Shown here piece by piece: positions 38,947 to 49,199 of a stretch of 64,000 bases of DNA (positions are counted from its first letter, which is position 1; each line of letters begins with the position of its first letter). The position numbers and the translations under genes were made by a program. The DNA is from CAIWHR01 sp963734085. GTDB lineage: Bacteria > Pseudomonadota > Gammaproteobacteria > Burkholderiales > Casimicrobiaceae. The stretch lies in NCBI GenBank assembly GCA_963734085.1, contig CAVTFT010000019.1:1-64000 (forward strand), in the 5' to 3' direction. The notes below the pieces were generated by a model, which did not search any database, had not been told where the DNA came from, and saw only the letters and a program-made list of their open reading frames with translations.

Positions 38947-40400
38947 ATGGGCGAGCCCCGGCGACATCCTGTCGTGATCAGCTGCACCGATGGCATCGTG
39001 CCGCGCGTGCGCTACGTGTTCGATACGTTGTTCATGGCCTGCGGTATCCCAGTGGAGTACACCAGCGCCCCCGCCAGACGGTGCATGGATCCTCTACGCC
39101 CCCTCGAAGGACTCTTCCCTGCCACTGGACCGATGCGTCGCGATCGTGCATCGGCCAGACGCGTGGCGCATGTTCGACTGCAACGCGGACGTCGAATCCG
39201 CAGGGGAGGTGAACGGACTCGCCGCAGTCTTTCCGCAGACCGATTCAGGGTTCGCGGGGCCGTCCGACATTCCGTTCGACCTCGTGGCCAACGCCTTCTA
39301 CTTCCTCTCGTCCTGGTCGGAACGCAGAAGCTCCGAACCGATCGGGATCGCGCCAGCTCTACGCGACCTCGGTCTTCGCCCGGCTCGGCATCCCGCAGGA
39401 CATCGTGGACCGCTATCTCGAACGGCTCACGACGGCCCTTGGTTCCTTGGGCGACGGACTTGGCGGCCGGTACGTGCACGACCTTCGCTGGCCGACCGAC
39501 GCGCGCTTCGCGGTGACTCTTTCGCACGACGTCGATTTCCTGCCGTCCGGCCCGTTCGACAACGTGCTCCAGGGAGGCAAGACGTTCCTTCGGCACCTGA
39601 TTCGCCAACGCGACCCGGGAAATGCGTTCCGGGCGGGCATTGGGCTGGCGAAGTCGCTGTTCGCGGGGCGCGATCCGTATGGCTGCGTGCCGGAGATCAT
39701 CGCGGAGGAGACGCGACGGGGCGTTCGGTCGTCCTTTCAGGTCGCCGTCGCCCGTCGCCATCCTGCCGACGTCAACTACGACATTCGCGACGACGGTCCG
39801 CGGGACTACCTTCGCGCGATCACGAGCGCAGGATTCGACCTCTGCCTCCACGGCAGCTATCGATCCACGGAGCAACGTTCGTGGTACGTCGAGGAGGCGG
39901 CGCTTCTCGCGGAGCGACTCGAGCGTCCACTGGGCTCGCGCCAGCACTTCCTTTCGTTCGATTACGACACGCTGTTCGCGGCCCAGGAAGAGGCGGGCAT
40001 CCAGTACGACATGTCGATGGGATTCCCGGACCGGTGCGGCCCGCGCGCGGGATTCTCGTATCCCTACTTCCCGTTCTGCTTCGCCAGGAACCGGCCCTAC
40101 GACGTCGTCGAGATCAGCCTCTTCTACATGGACGTGACGCTGCAAGGCTACATGCGCCTTCGGCCGCCGCAGGCGCGCGAGGTGATCGATTCGGGGCTCG
40201 AGGAACTGCAACGGAAACGCGGCGCCGTGTCGGTGGTATGGCATCCTATCGTCTTCGGGGGTGCTCGCGATCCGGGGTACGATCAGCTGTACTGGCATCT
40301 GGTCGAGCGGACCCGGGCGCTGGGCGGGTTGGCGACAGACGGGCGGACGATCAACGACTTCTGGCGCGAACGGGCACGCAGTTACACCAGCTTTTCCTGA
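38947..40400 (+). pseudogene. Polysaccharide deacetylase (NodB-like) with N-terminal extension, two frameshifts
   Basis: The N-terminal part (ISCTDGIVPRVRYVFDTLF) resembles the DUF7033-type domain that precedes NodB-like deacetylases. The frame shifts near 39065 (to GAWILYAPSKDSSLP, DIPFDLVANAFYFLSSW) and near 39350 (to YATSVFARLGIPQDIVDRYL), then runs to 40400. VTLSHDVDFLPSGPF carries the metal-binding Asp pair, FDLCLHGSYRS the His region, and SVVWHPIVFGG the late His. Corrected length is about 484 residues. It would remove acetyl groups from the exported or lipid-linked polymer. Confidence 0.8.
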
Positions 40401-40527
40401 CGCCAGGCGCAGACGGGGCCTCGGACGACGGTCCATGCCGACGCCAGAGCGGGCAGAGTCGCACGACGCCTTCGCCGCCGGCGCCCCAACGGAATCCGCG
40501 ACAACGAGATAAGGGAGACGCCCTGCG

Positions 40528-41704
40528 ATGGCGACGATTTTGATGGCGGCCTACACCAACTACCGGCGCGATGGGCGCGTCAAGCGCGAAGCGGAGGCGC
40601 TGGTCGAGGCCGGGCATCGCGTCGTGTTCCTGGCCTGTCGGCAACCGGGGCAGCCGAATCGCGAAACGATTGCCGGCGTCGACGTCATCAAGGTGCCCAC
40701 GCTCAACAACGATCGCACGTCGATGCTCGTCTACATGCTCGCCTACGCAGTCTTCTTCCTGATGATCTCGCTTCACCTGCTGCGGCATCCGTTACGCTAC
40801 CGGCTCGTTCACATCAGCAACATGCCGGACTTCCTCGTGCTTGCGGCGTGGCTGCCGCGCCTGCTGGGGCGTCCCGTGATTCACGACGTGCACGATCTCA
40901 TGCCCGAGCTCTATCTCGAGAAATTCGGATCGGATGAGACGCGACTTCTGGTCCGAGGGCTGAAGTTGCAGGAACGATGGGCCGGGAAATTCGCCTCGGC
41001 GGTGCTGACGGTGGAGGAGCGCCTGAAGGACATTCTCTCGAGCCGCGGCATACCCACGGGACAAGATCCACGTGCTGATGAATCTCCCGGACGAGCGGAT
41101 CTTCCGGGAGCGCGCGGCGCGGCCGCCAAAGCCCGCCGATGCGCCACTGGTGATCGTGTACCACGGCACGCTCGCACGCCGCCTCGGACTCGACATCGCG
41201 ATCGAGGCGGTGGCCCGCGCCAGAAGCAAGGTTCCCCGGATGGAGCTCAGGATCATCGGTGCGGGCGAAGAGCGCAGCGCGCTCATCGAGCTTCGCGACC
41301 GCCTCGGTCTGCAGAATTTTGTGACCTTCAGCGACGGCTTCGTTCCTGTCGAGAAGGTCCCGTCCATGGTCGACGACGCAGATATCGGGATCGTCCCTTT
41401 GCGCATTTCCGGCGGGACCGACATCATGCTGCCGACGAAGCTCCTCGAGTACGTGACGATGGGGATTCCCTGCATCGTGCCGCGTACGGGGACGATTTCG
41501 CGCTACTTCGATGACCAAATGGTCCAGTTCTTCGAAGCGGAGGACCCGGATTCCCTGGCCGCTGCGATCGTGCTGCTCTACCGAAATCCCGAGCGCCGAG
41601 AGATGCTGTCGCGGCAGGCCACCGAGCGCTTCGGTAGGACCTACCGCTGGACCGAGCACAAGAAGGTCTATACGTCGCTCGTCAGTCGCCTGATCGGCGC
41701 ATAG
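40528..41704 (+). pseudogene. Family 4 glycosyltransferase, one frameshift
   Basis: Starts MATILMAAYTNYRRDGRVKR, a common opening of GT4 enzymes of EPS clusters, with VIHDVHDLMPELYLEKFG in the N-terminal domain. Near 41050 the frame moves from SSRGIP to KIHVLMNLPDERIFRERA, after which the donor half follows: VIVYHGTLARRLGLDIAIEA, MELRIIGAGEERS and TDIMLPTKLLEYVTMGIPCI with the E-x7-E region. Stop at 41704. Corrected length about 392 residues. Likely acts on the same lipid-linked unit as the other transferases. Confidence 0.82.
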
Positions 41705-41766
41705 ACGCGCGCTAGCCGAAGACGACTACGACGCCCCGGGCGCGTGCCGGGCCATGATCGAATGCG

Positions 41767-43062
41767 TCAGTGCCGTTCGGTGCGCGAGGCGCGGCCGATG
41801 CCGAAGTAGAGGAGCCCGGCCGCTTCGACCTCCGCCTGGTTCCAGAGATTGCGGCCGTCGAGGATCGCTTCCACGCCAGCTCGCCGCCAGGCGGCGAAGT
41901 CGGGGCGGGCGAACTCCTGGTGAGCTGTATTCAGAACGACCAGCGACGACGCTTCAACCGAACCACGTTCGAAGCCCGCCTGCCGCAGTTCGGCGTCGCT
42001 ATAGTGCGGATCATCGATGGACACCGTCGCGCCGACACGCAGCAGGTGGTCGCGCAGCGCGTAGGCGGGGCTGAAGGTGTCGACTTTCACGCCCGGGCGA
42101 AACCCGAGCCCGAGGATGTGCACCCTCTGCCCGGCGAGCGGCTTCCACCCGGCGGCGACGCGGTCCAGCTGCCTCGCGGGCTGATGGTCGTTGATCTCGC
42201 GAGCCGCTTCCGAGATGATCTGCGTCACGCCCAATCGACGCGACTCGCGGGTCAGGAAGTAGGGATAGACCGGCGTGCAATGGCCGCCGACCCCGATGCC
42301 AGGAATGAGCAGGTCGGCTTCCCCGTCGCTGTTCGCGGCCGACCGCACACGGTCGAAATCGACGCCGGCCATCTCGCAAAATGCGGCGAGCTCATTTACC
42401 AGCGCGATGTTCACGTCACGATAGAGCATGCCGAGAAGCTTGGTCATTTCGGCCGCTTCGATCGTCCCGACCTCGTCGACCGGCGCGCCGAGGAATTTCC
42501 GGTAGACGGAGGCGGCCTTTTCGAGTGAAACGGGGTCGAGCCCGCCCACGACCTTCGGCGTCGTTTCGAGGCGCGACAGCACCAGATTTGCCTTCACGCG
42601 CTCGGGACTGTAGGCGACATGGAAGTCCGTGCCGGCCTTGAGCCCGCTGTGCTCCTCCAGGATGGGTATCAGGCTGCCCCGTGTTCCTCCCACCGTTACG
42701 GTGGTCTCGTAGGTCACTAGCGTGCCGCGCTTCAGTCCCCTGCCGACATCGGCGGAGGCTTCCTTCAGAATGCTCAAGTCGATGTAGCGATCCGGCGTGA
42801 GGTGGGCGGGAACAATGATCACGATCACGTCCGCTTCGGACGCGGCCTTCGCGGTATCGGTCGTTCCATGCAACCGCCCGGCGCGGTGCAACTCGCTCAT
42901 GAGTTCGGGCAATCCCGGTTCCTCGTAAGGACACGCCCCGGCATCGATCGCTTGCGCAATCGCGCGACTGATGTCGCTCACCGTGACATGGGCACCGTGT
43001 TTGCCGAAGATACATCCCAGAGGGAGGCCCATCCGACCTCCGCCGACTACGGTGATTCGCAT
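41767..43062 (-). CDS. Nucleotide-sugar dehydrogenase (UDP-ManNAc/UDP-GlcNAc 6-dehydrogenase-like)
   Basis: About 431 residues starting MRITVVGGGRMGLPLGCIFG with a Rossmann GxGxxG. The middle has VAYSPERVKA (family form NPE) and the active-site Cys in GIGVGGHCTPVYPYFL; family members more often have GGHCIPVDP. The C-terminal UDP-binding domain includes ILGLGFRPGVKVDTFSPAY. These enzymes oxidise C6 of UDP-N-acetylhexosamines in two steps to uronates. It could be the WbpA-type first step for the cassette at 57.6-60.5 kb; that link is inferred. A start at 43083 is less likely. Confidence 0.85.
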   Translation of the reverse strand: MRITVVGGGRMGLPLGCIFGKHGAHVTVSDISRAIAQAIDAGACPYEEPGLPELMSELHRAGRLHGTTDTAKAASEADVIVIIVPAHLTPDRYIDLSILKEASADVGRGLKRGTLVTYETTVTVGGTRGSLIPILEEHSGLKAGTDFHVAYSPERVKANLVLSRLETTPKVVGGLDPVSLEKAASVYRKFLGAPVDEVGTIEAAEMTKLLGMLYRDVNIALVNELAAFCEMAGVDFDRVRSAANSDGEADLLIPGIGVGGHCTPVYPYFLTRESRRLGVTQIISEAAREINDHQPARQLDRVAAGWKPLAGQRVHILGLGFRPGVKVDTFSPAYALRDHLLRVGATVSIDDPHYSDAELRQAGFERGSVEASSLVVLNTAHQEFARPDFAAWRRAGVEAILDGRNLWNQAEVEAAGLLYFGIGRASRTERH

Positions 43063-43467
43063 TCCTCGGCTCCGTATTGACAACGATGTGGCGCGGGGGG
43101 CACCGATGCTCGTTTACGCTGGGCAACGGCCGAGGAATTCAGCGCGCCGCCGACGATCGTGCGCTCGGACCCGCCCGCGGTCGATTCGCGGACCGAGGGC
43201 TCTCGACCGACCTCTGCGAGCGGGGCCTACATTGGGTGGGGTATGGATTCGGTCGCCGCCAGGCACTGCTGATGACGCGGGCCATCGCTCGCGGCAGCGT
43301 TGGCATGGTGCTTCCCGGTACTGCCCCACCCGGCCCAGCGCACACGGCCTCCCGGGGGTATCAGGTTGGGCCCGCCTCCTCGAACGCGCTGTGAACGCAG
43401 CCGGTGGTTACGTGTTATCCACGAGCGTTTGGGGGTCCATTCCCCTTGCCATGGCAAGACGCCTCGG
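43063..43467. other. Intergenic region, no gene seen
   Basis: About 400 bases between the dehydrogenase and the sugar transferase. No convincing gene on either strand. TTGACA at 43073-43078 on the - strand copy could be part of a promoter for the dehydrogenase, without a clear -10. Confidence 0.35.
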
Positions 43468-44708
43468 TCATCCCGTCCCGCTGCGGCGAAGCACGACCTG
43501 AACCGTCTTGACCAGTATTTTCAGGTCGAGCATGAGCGACCACTCCTGGATGTACCGGATGTCCAGCCGGACCATGTCATCGAACGTGGCTTCGTATCCG
43601 GCAGCGACTTGCCACAGACCGCTGATCCCTGGCTTGATCTCCAGGATCCGCCGCAGATGCCACGACTGGTACTTCTCGGCTTCGTAAGGCAGCGCCGGGC
43701 GGGGTCCGATGAGGCTCAAGTCTCCCTTGAGCACATTGTAGAACTGCGGCAGTTCATCGAGGCTCGTCTTGCGGATGAACTGACCCACCGGCGTGATGCG
43801 CGCATCGGACGCGAGCTTCGCCCATTTCTTTGGGTGACCGTTATGCCCGGCATCGGCCTGCCCGCCCCCGATCAGGCTCGTCACGTACTCACGGTGGATT
43901 CGATCGTCAGCGTTGGCCGCCATCGATCTGAACTTGTAGAAGACAAACGGCCGGCCGCCCTTTCCCAATCGCTTCTGCTTGAAAATGACGGGCCCGGGGG
44001 ACGTCGATGCAATCGCGGCGGCGACGATCAGCATCACCGGCGACAGCGCCACCAGTGCGACGGAAGACGCGACGACGTCGATGCACCGCTTCACCACAAG
44101 GTCGAACCCGCCCGGCCCTCGGCGCCGGCCGACGTGCAGCGGCTGGGAGTGCCGTACTTCGCCGTTGTAACGGAGGAGGTCTTCGAATACGTCGTCCGGG
44201 TACGTTCCCTTGGCGAGCGAAAACTGCAGCTCGTTGACGTGCTCGATGACGCGGGCGACGAACTGCTGCAATCCCTGCGGATTCGTATCCGGAAGAATCA
44301 TCGCGACCGCGCAGTCGCCCAGGTCGCCGAGAACGTCGGTTTCCCGCTTGGTGTTGCGAAGGATCTCAAGCAGCCTTTCGGCGCGATCGAGCTCGTCGTG
44401 CGGCTCGCCCTCGGACCGAAATATCACGACCGAGAGCGGCGACTTGGACCGATCCGCCCGCCGCCGCTCGCGATGCATCTCCCGCAGGAGGTGATGCTTG
44501 GGAAGGATCAGGTCATCAAAATGGGCGACGTCCGCGGTGGCATCCGGCGAGCGTTCGATCGGGGCCTTGCCTCCCGCCGGGGGCCGACGCGTCCGCGGGC
44601 GGGTTCGGGCGCTACCGTAGGCCGCGCCTCTGGGCGGCTCGATTTCGACCGGTCGACACCGCCGGTTGTGTGGCCAGCCGGGAGCCCGACAATCGTTTCG
44701 TGATTCAT
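43468..44708 (-). CDS. Polyprenyl glycosylphosphotransferase (WbaP/WcaJ-type) with GGDEF-like N-terminal domain
   Basis: The C-terminal half is a bacterial sugar transferase: VVKRCIDVVASSVALVALSP (membrane anchor), PVIFKQKRLGKGGRPFVFYK, RKTSLDELPQFYNVLKGDLS, GPRPALPYEAEKY and the end KPGISGLWQV. It loads the first sugar-phosphate on undecaprenyl phosphate. The N-terminal half (LLREMHRERRRADRSKSPLS, DVLGDLGDCAVAMILPDTN) has the strand-helix layout of a degenerate GGDEF domain without an active GGDEF motif. Start is uncertain: ATG 44708 opens a plausible N-terminus (MNHETIVGLPAG) in another frame that would need a shift near 44530, while the main frame stays open to TTG 44802. Confidence 0.83.
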
Positions 44709-44802
44709 CTGTCACAGATCCAGTGATGCGACAACGCTCAGTAAAACCGTCTCGTTGGCAAGACGACCTTCGGCGTGCCGGGTGCAATTTCAGGGGTTCC
44801 AA

Positions 44803-45353
44803 GTCCTTAGGAAGAGCAAGCCGCGTGCCGAAATATTGCCCGCGAGATCAGGAAGATTTGCCAAGAGCCACAGTCCCGCGAGCTCGACGGGATTACTCTC
44901 CCCTCCCGCTCACGGGTGCCGGTATCGAAGCAACTAGCGCGCCAGTGATAGCAACGCATTTAATTAACAATGCCTTGTTTAACTCGATCAACCGGCATTT
45001 GGCGAGATTGTAAAACTTACCGACAAGTGAAACGGGATGCGGATTCGGGGAATCTGCAGCCCAAATCGCCGCCGCGACGACCTCGCCCCGCCCCCCGAAA
45101 ATCGGACTTAGTGCAGGCCGCCGTCTAGCGCAACGTTATAGTCTGCGCCCGAATCGGAAAGACCACAATGCGATCAGGCCCAACTCGACGCTTGTGCCTC
45201 GATCGAGAATGTAGGCCCTTTCCTACGAGAACTTACCGTCCGTCTGATTGCACCCCGCCCAGGAGAATGCTAGGTTGCGAGCCAACTCGCCGAGACAAGC
45301 GAGATGGCGGACGGGGATAAGGGAACAGGCAACGCCCTGAGGAGGAATTTGGA
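44803..45353. other. Divergent intergenic region with AT-rich core
   Basis: About 550 bases between the sugar transferase (-) and a small membrane-protein gene (+). The part 44935-45020 is markedly AT-rich against its GC-rich surroundings (for example TTTAATTAACAATGCC), as expected for regulated promoters of a polysaccharide operon. I do not see a gene or a clear repeat. Confidence 0.45.
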
Positions 45354-45515
45354 GTGCCTTGGATCTGGTGGCTGGGCATAGGCCTTTTCGTGGGCATCAA
45401 CTTGGGGGTCGCGCTGATGGCGTTGGTCCAACTCTCTGGGCGAAGGAAGGTCAAGGTACAGTGGCCTGCTTCCTTCTCGGGGTCCCCCCTCGACGGCCCG
45501 TCGACCATTTTCTAG
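45354..45515 (+). CDS. Small single-span membrane protein, 53 residues
   Basis: GTG at 45354 is preceded by a strong ribosome binding site GAGGAGG eight bases upstream. The product starts VPWIWWLGIGLFVGINLGVA and continues LMALVQLSGRRKVKV, i.e. one membrane span followed by a basic cytosolic stretch, and ends GPSTIF at TAG 45513-45515. The excellent binding site and membrane-plus-charge layout argue for a real gene. It converges with the ExeA-like ATPase gene. No family recognised; it may be an accessory to the export complex. Confidence 0.55.
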   Translation: MPWIWWLGIGLFVGINLGVALMALVQLSGRRKVKVQWPASFSGSPLDGPSTIF

Positions 45516-45603
45516 CACCTCGCGCGCTCGCCGGCACCGGAACCCCGTCCGCGGGCCGCACATTCGCCCGGATGGCGGTGAATTCCGCGCCTCGGCAGCG
45601 GCG

Positions 45604-46425
45604 TCAGCTGGCCGCTTCGTGCGCCCGGTCGGCAAGCATCTCGGCTACGGTGACTTCGTCGATCGTCTGTTTCTGATCCGCGAATCCGTAGGCGAGCGCG
45701 GTGTCGCACAGCAGATTGATGACACGGGGAATGCCGCCGCTCGCCGCGTAGATAGCGGCGCACGCCTCCGACGTGAAGAGGTCCTGCCGGCCGGGGGCGG
45801 CGAGATCCAAGCGATGTTCGATGTACGCCTTCGTCTGGTCCTTGTCGAGCGGCGTGAGAAGGTAATCAACCGCGACGCGTTGCATCAGCTGACGAAGCTC
45901 AGGACGCCGGAGGGTGTCGCGCAGAGACAGCTGCCCGACGAGGATCGTCTGGAGGAGCATCGTGCGGCCGGCATTGACGTTGGAAAACAGACGCAGTTCC
46001 TCGAGCACGTCGGGTGCGAGGGCCTGCGCCTCGTCGATGACGAGCAGCGCACGTTTGCTCTGCGTCTCCAGGCGCTTCAGGTACGCGATGAGCGCCTGCT
46101 GCATGCCGATCTTGTCCAGCCCCCGGTAGTCCAAGCCGAATTCCGTGAGCATCCATTGCAGCAGTTCGGCGAACGTGCCGGTCGTGCTGGTAATCATACC
46201 CACCGCCAGGTGCGGCTCGTGCCGGCTCAGCAGATAGCGCAACAGCGTTGTCTTGCCGGTGCCGATGTCGCCACACACGACGCAGAACATGGCCCGGTTG
46301 TGCAGGCTGTAGGTCAGTAAAGCGAGCGCGGTGCGATGCTGCTGCGAGAGGAACATGAATTCCTCCTGCGGCAGCAGCGCGAAAGGCTTGACCTTGAATC
46401 CGTAAAAGGGTTCGTACAAGAGCAC
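45604..46425 (-). CDS. ExeA-like AAA ATPase of the polysaccharide export operon
   Basis: About 273 residues. The opening LLYEPFYGFKVKPFALLP and the Walker A loop CGDIGTGKTTLLRYLL are typical of the ExeA/GspA-like ATPase that ends exosortase-associated EPS operons. Walker B is ALLVIDEAQALAPDVLEELR; the sensor region is QRVAVDYLLTPLD. GTG 46425 is chosen because it overlaps the stop of the kinase gene by one base (TAGTG). Cytosolic and probably membrane-bound; its role in export is not defined biochemically to my knowledge. The longer upstream frame overlaps the kinase and is not likely translated. Confidence 0.85.
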   Translation of the reverse strand: MLLYEPFYGFKVKPFALLPQEEFMFLSQQHRTALALLTYSLHNRAMFCVVCGDIGTGKTTLLRYLLSRHEPHLAVGMITSTTGTFAELLQWMLTEFGLDYRGLDKIGMQQALIAYLKRLETQSKRALLVIDEAQALAPDVLEELRLFSNVNAGRTMLLQTILVGQLSLRDTLRRPELRQLMQRVAVDYLLTPLDKDQTKAYIEHRLDLAAPGRQDLFTSEACAAIYAASGGIPRVINLLCDTALAYGFADQKQTIDEVTVAEMLADRAHEAAS

Positions 46426-47291
46426 TACCAGTCGGCTCCGAAGAAGCGCCGGAGGATCCCCGGCTCCGGTCGCGTGATGGGCTCCGGTTCCGGCAGTTCG
46501 CGCGATTTGTTGAGCACGATCCCGACGAGGTTGGAGCTCCGCAACAAGTCGCACGACTTCTCGATGTCCTCGCGCCTGGTCCGGCGCTCCTCGACGATAA
46601 GGATCGTCGCATCCATGTAGGTGGAAAGCGCCAGCGTGTCGGCGCTTGCGAGAACGGGGGGTACGTCAAACACGATCAGCCGATCCCGGTAGCGGCCGCG
46701 CAACTCGTGAATCATCTCGGCCATCATGGGCGAGCGCATCAGCTCGGAGGTGTTCGCGATGGGTGCACCACCGGGGAGAAGGACGAAATTGCCGAGGTCG
46801 GGATGCATCAGCAGGTCTTCCAGCGCAGCCTTCCCCGTCAGGTAATCCGCGAGCCCGGCTCCGGGCTCGAGCTCGAGCATGTGCCGGAGATCGGGGTCGC
46901 GCAGATCGGCGTCGACCAGGAGGGCCGTGTAGTCCACCTCCATCGCGAAGCCGATCGCGAGGTTGAGAGCGATCGTCGACTTGCCGGCGCCCTTGTTCGG
47001 GCTCGTCACCGCAAGCGTCTGCCAGCTGTTCTGGCGCATCTGCATGAGGATTTGCGTGCGCAGGAGCTTGAAGGCGTCGGCCGACGTGTCGGTGTTTACC
47101 GAAGTGATTCGGTGCCGCTCCAGTACGCTCGGCACGATATCGACGGTCCGGGTGCGTGTATACGCGATCCGGCCGGGTCCACCGCCCGACATGGTTGCCG
47201 CGGGCGCCGCCTCCTGCAGCGGCCCGAATGGGGCTTGCTGTTGCGCTTCGGCGCCCAAGGCGCGCTCCACTGCAAGGGCGATCTTTTCCAT
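46425..47291 (-). CDS. CpsD/CapB-type tyrosine kinase (BY-kinase)
   Basis: A 288-residue P-loop kinase. Walker A is TSPNKGAGKSTIALNLA, Walker A' ALLVDADLRDPDLRHML, Walker B RLIVFDVPPVLASADTL, as in BY-kinases that work with a Wzz partner. The N-terminal 60 residues are variable. The C-terminus ends RRFFGADW, without the Tyr-rich cluster seen in Wzc or CpsD, so control by C-terminal autophosphorylation is not obvious. It lies six bases after the Wzz gene and overlaps the ATPase gene by one base, so it is part of the same operon. Confidence 0.87.
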   Translation of the reverse strand: MEKIALAVERALGAEAQQQAPFGPLQEAAPAATMSGGGPGRIAYTRTRTVDIVPSVLERHRITSVNTDTSADAFKLLRTQILMQMRQNSWQTLAVTSPNKGAGKSTIALNLAIGFAMEVDYTALLVDADLRDPDLRHMLELEPGAGLADYLTGKAALEDLLMHPDLGNFVLLPGGAPIANTSELMRSPMMAEMIHELRGRYRDRLIVFDVPPVLASADTLALSTYMDATILIVEERRTRREDIEKSCDLLRSSNLVGIVLNKSRELPEPEPITRPEPGILRRFFGADW

Positions 47292-47297
47292 TCCGAC

Positions 47298-49085
47298 CTA
47301 TAAGACGGCGATCTGGTGCAGCACCGATTGGAACAACGCCGGCAACGGCTTGACGAAGAAGTGCACGCCCAAGAGGAAGATCAGCGCGAACAGCGAGTAC
47401 GAGCCGGCAAGGAGCAAGGTCAGGCGCCTCTTGCCGACGCGTTCCCGGTGCGTTTCGATGTAGGGAATCGCCGTCAGGATCGGGACACGGGCGATGCGGG
47501 CGAGCTCCAACGGCCCTCTGACCGATGGGTCGAACGCCTCGCGCAGCCAGGCAAGCCCCACCCCGCTGCCCAGCGAAGCCACGAGACCCGCGAGCGCGAT
47601 CATGGGGCGGTTGGGGCTGAACGGCGCTGCGGGCAGGTTCGCGGGCTCCCCGAGGCTGAAGCGCTCCGCCTTGCTCTCCTTCTCGAGCTCCACCGCACCT
47701 TCGGCCTGCATCTGCTTCGCCTTGATTTCGCGGTATCGCGTCTGTGCGTTGGCATAGTCGCGCGTCAGGTCGTTGTACTCGCGCTCAACTTCGGGAATCT
47801 GCTGCAGCCGCGCGTCGTAGGTACGCTGCTTGGCGCGGAGGTCGTCTCGCAGTGCCGTGAGTTGCGCGAGCTCCCGCTTGGTATTCTCGAGCTGCGTCGC
47901 GAGCACGACGTACGCCGGATTGTCTGCCGTCTGGATGGCGTCGGCGGGCAGACGCTTGTCTGGCGCCGCCGCTCCGGCCATCGGCTTGGCCCCCGCAGCC
48001 TTCAGCGCCTCGATCGAGCGGCGGACCCGCTGAACGTCGGGGTAATCGTCTCCGTAACGATCCCTGAGCTTCGAAAGCTCGGCCTCGAGCTTCTTCACCT
48101 CGTCTGAGTTATCGCCCTTGATCGAGGGCTCCGTCCGGGCCTTGAGCGCGGCGATCTCGCGTTGCAGGCGCCGGACGTCGGGGTGGTCGGGGCCGTACAC
48201 CGCCGAGACCGAGGCGTACTGCGCCTGGAGGGCCCGCAACCTCTCTTCCGGCGCAAGGGTGCGCCCTTCTCCGGATTTGCCCGCCAGGGCGAGATTTGGC
48301 CCGACCACCGCCAACTGCGCCTCGAGCGTGAGCTTGCGATCCTGCAGTGTGCTCAGCTCGCGTTCGACCCGCTGCAGCTCGGATTCCGTGCGATCGGCGA
48401 GCTGGACGTTGATTGCGGATGAATCCGGCATGCGCCCCACATTGCGTCGCTTGAACTCGGCGAGCTTTGTTTCGGTGGCCTCGATCTGGCGGGCCAGCCG
48501 ATTCGCCTCCTGTTCGAGAAATGCGTTGGTTTCGGTGACGCTTTGCCGACGCGCCTTGACGTTTTCGTTGAGGTAGAGCGTCACCAGCTCTTCTACCACC
48601 TTCTGAGCGCGGTCCGGTTGTGGCGCGTCAAACGAGATCTTGAAGGCGATCGTGGCGTTCACGCGTTGCCCGCTGCTCCGGTCCGAGATGTCGGCGTTGA
48701 CGGTCGTGAGCTTGATGTCCTTGTGCATCCTGGCGAGGACCTGGTCGTCGGTCTCGCGTCCGCGGTACTTCTCGTACAGGCCGTACTTGTCGACGAGCTC
48801 GAGCAGCACGGCGCGCGTCATCACCTGCTGGCTGATGACCTGGATTCGCTCGTCAGCGAAGCTCGTGATCGTGGAGCGGACGAGATCGGGCGGAATCTCC
48901 TGCTCCTGAACCAGGATGGTGGCCGACGAGCGGTAAACCGGCGGCAGCGCAAGCGCCACGAGGACGCTGATCGCCGCGACGGCCACGGTCACGGCCAGGA
49001 TCTGCCCCTTGCGGCGCCGCAGCGCGGCGAGGTACTCACGGGCCTCCTTACCGTTCTCTACTTGCCAGTCGCCTTCTTCATCCAT
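47298..49085 (-). CDS. Wzz/GNVR-domain chain-length determinant
   Basis: About 595 residues. An N-terminal membrane span (ILAVTVAVAAISVLVALALP) precedes the Wzz domain (YRSSATILVQEQEIPPDLVR), then a long periplasmic coiled coil (residues about 170-480; repeated ELxxLRDR/KLTLEAQL heptads) and a C-terminal GNVR-like part with FSLGEPANLPAAPFSPNRP before further spans (LLAGSYSLFALIFLLGVHFF). This is the inner-membrane partner of the kinase downstream and sets chain length. ATG 49085 (MDEEGDW) is preferred; a start at 49154 adds a basic stretch unlike the family. Confidence 0.87.
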   Translation of the reverse strand: MDEEGDWQVENGKEAREYLAALRRRKGQILAVTVAVAAISVLVALALPPVYRSSATILVQEQEIPPDLVRSTITSFADERIQVISQQVMTRAVLLELVDKYGLYEKYRGRETDDQVLARMHKDIKLTTVNADISDRSSGQRVNATIAFKISFDAPQPDRAQKVVEELVTLYLNENVKARRQSVTETNAFLEQEANRLARQIEATETKLAEFKRRNVGRMPDSSAINVQLADRTESELQRVERELSTLQDRKLTLEAQLAVVGPNLALAGKSGEGRTLAPEERLRALQAQYASVSAVYGPDHPDVRRLQREIAALKARTEPSIKGDNSDEVKKLEAELSKLRDRYGDDYPDVQRVRRSIEALKAAGAKPMAGAAAPDKRLPADAIQTADNPAYVVLATQLENTKRELAQLTALRDDLRAKQRTYDARLQQIPEVEREYNDLTRDYANAQTRYREIKAKQMQAEGAVELEKESKAERFSLGEPANLPAAPFSPNRPMIALAGLVASLGSGVGLAWLREAFDPSVRGPLELARIARVPILTAIPYIETHRERVGKRRLTLLLAGSYSLFALIFLLGVHFFVKPLPALFQSVLHQIAVL

Positions 49086-49199
49086 GGTCGCTGTGTCCCG
49101 GGCCGGCGCGCGACGCGCGCGGCCGTGTCCGACGCGGTTCTGAACGATGCCCATTCACGCCGACAGTATGTCACAGGGGTCTCGCGTCACTCCGAGGCC

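Noticed and set aside
39012..40436. - strand protein of 474 residues
   Set aside because: Opposite the NodB-like deacetylase; no motif and a typical antisense composition.
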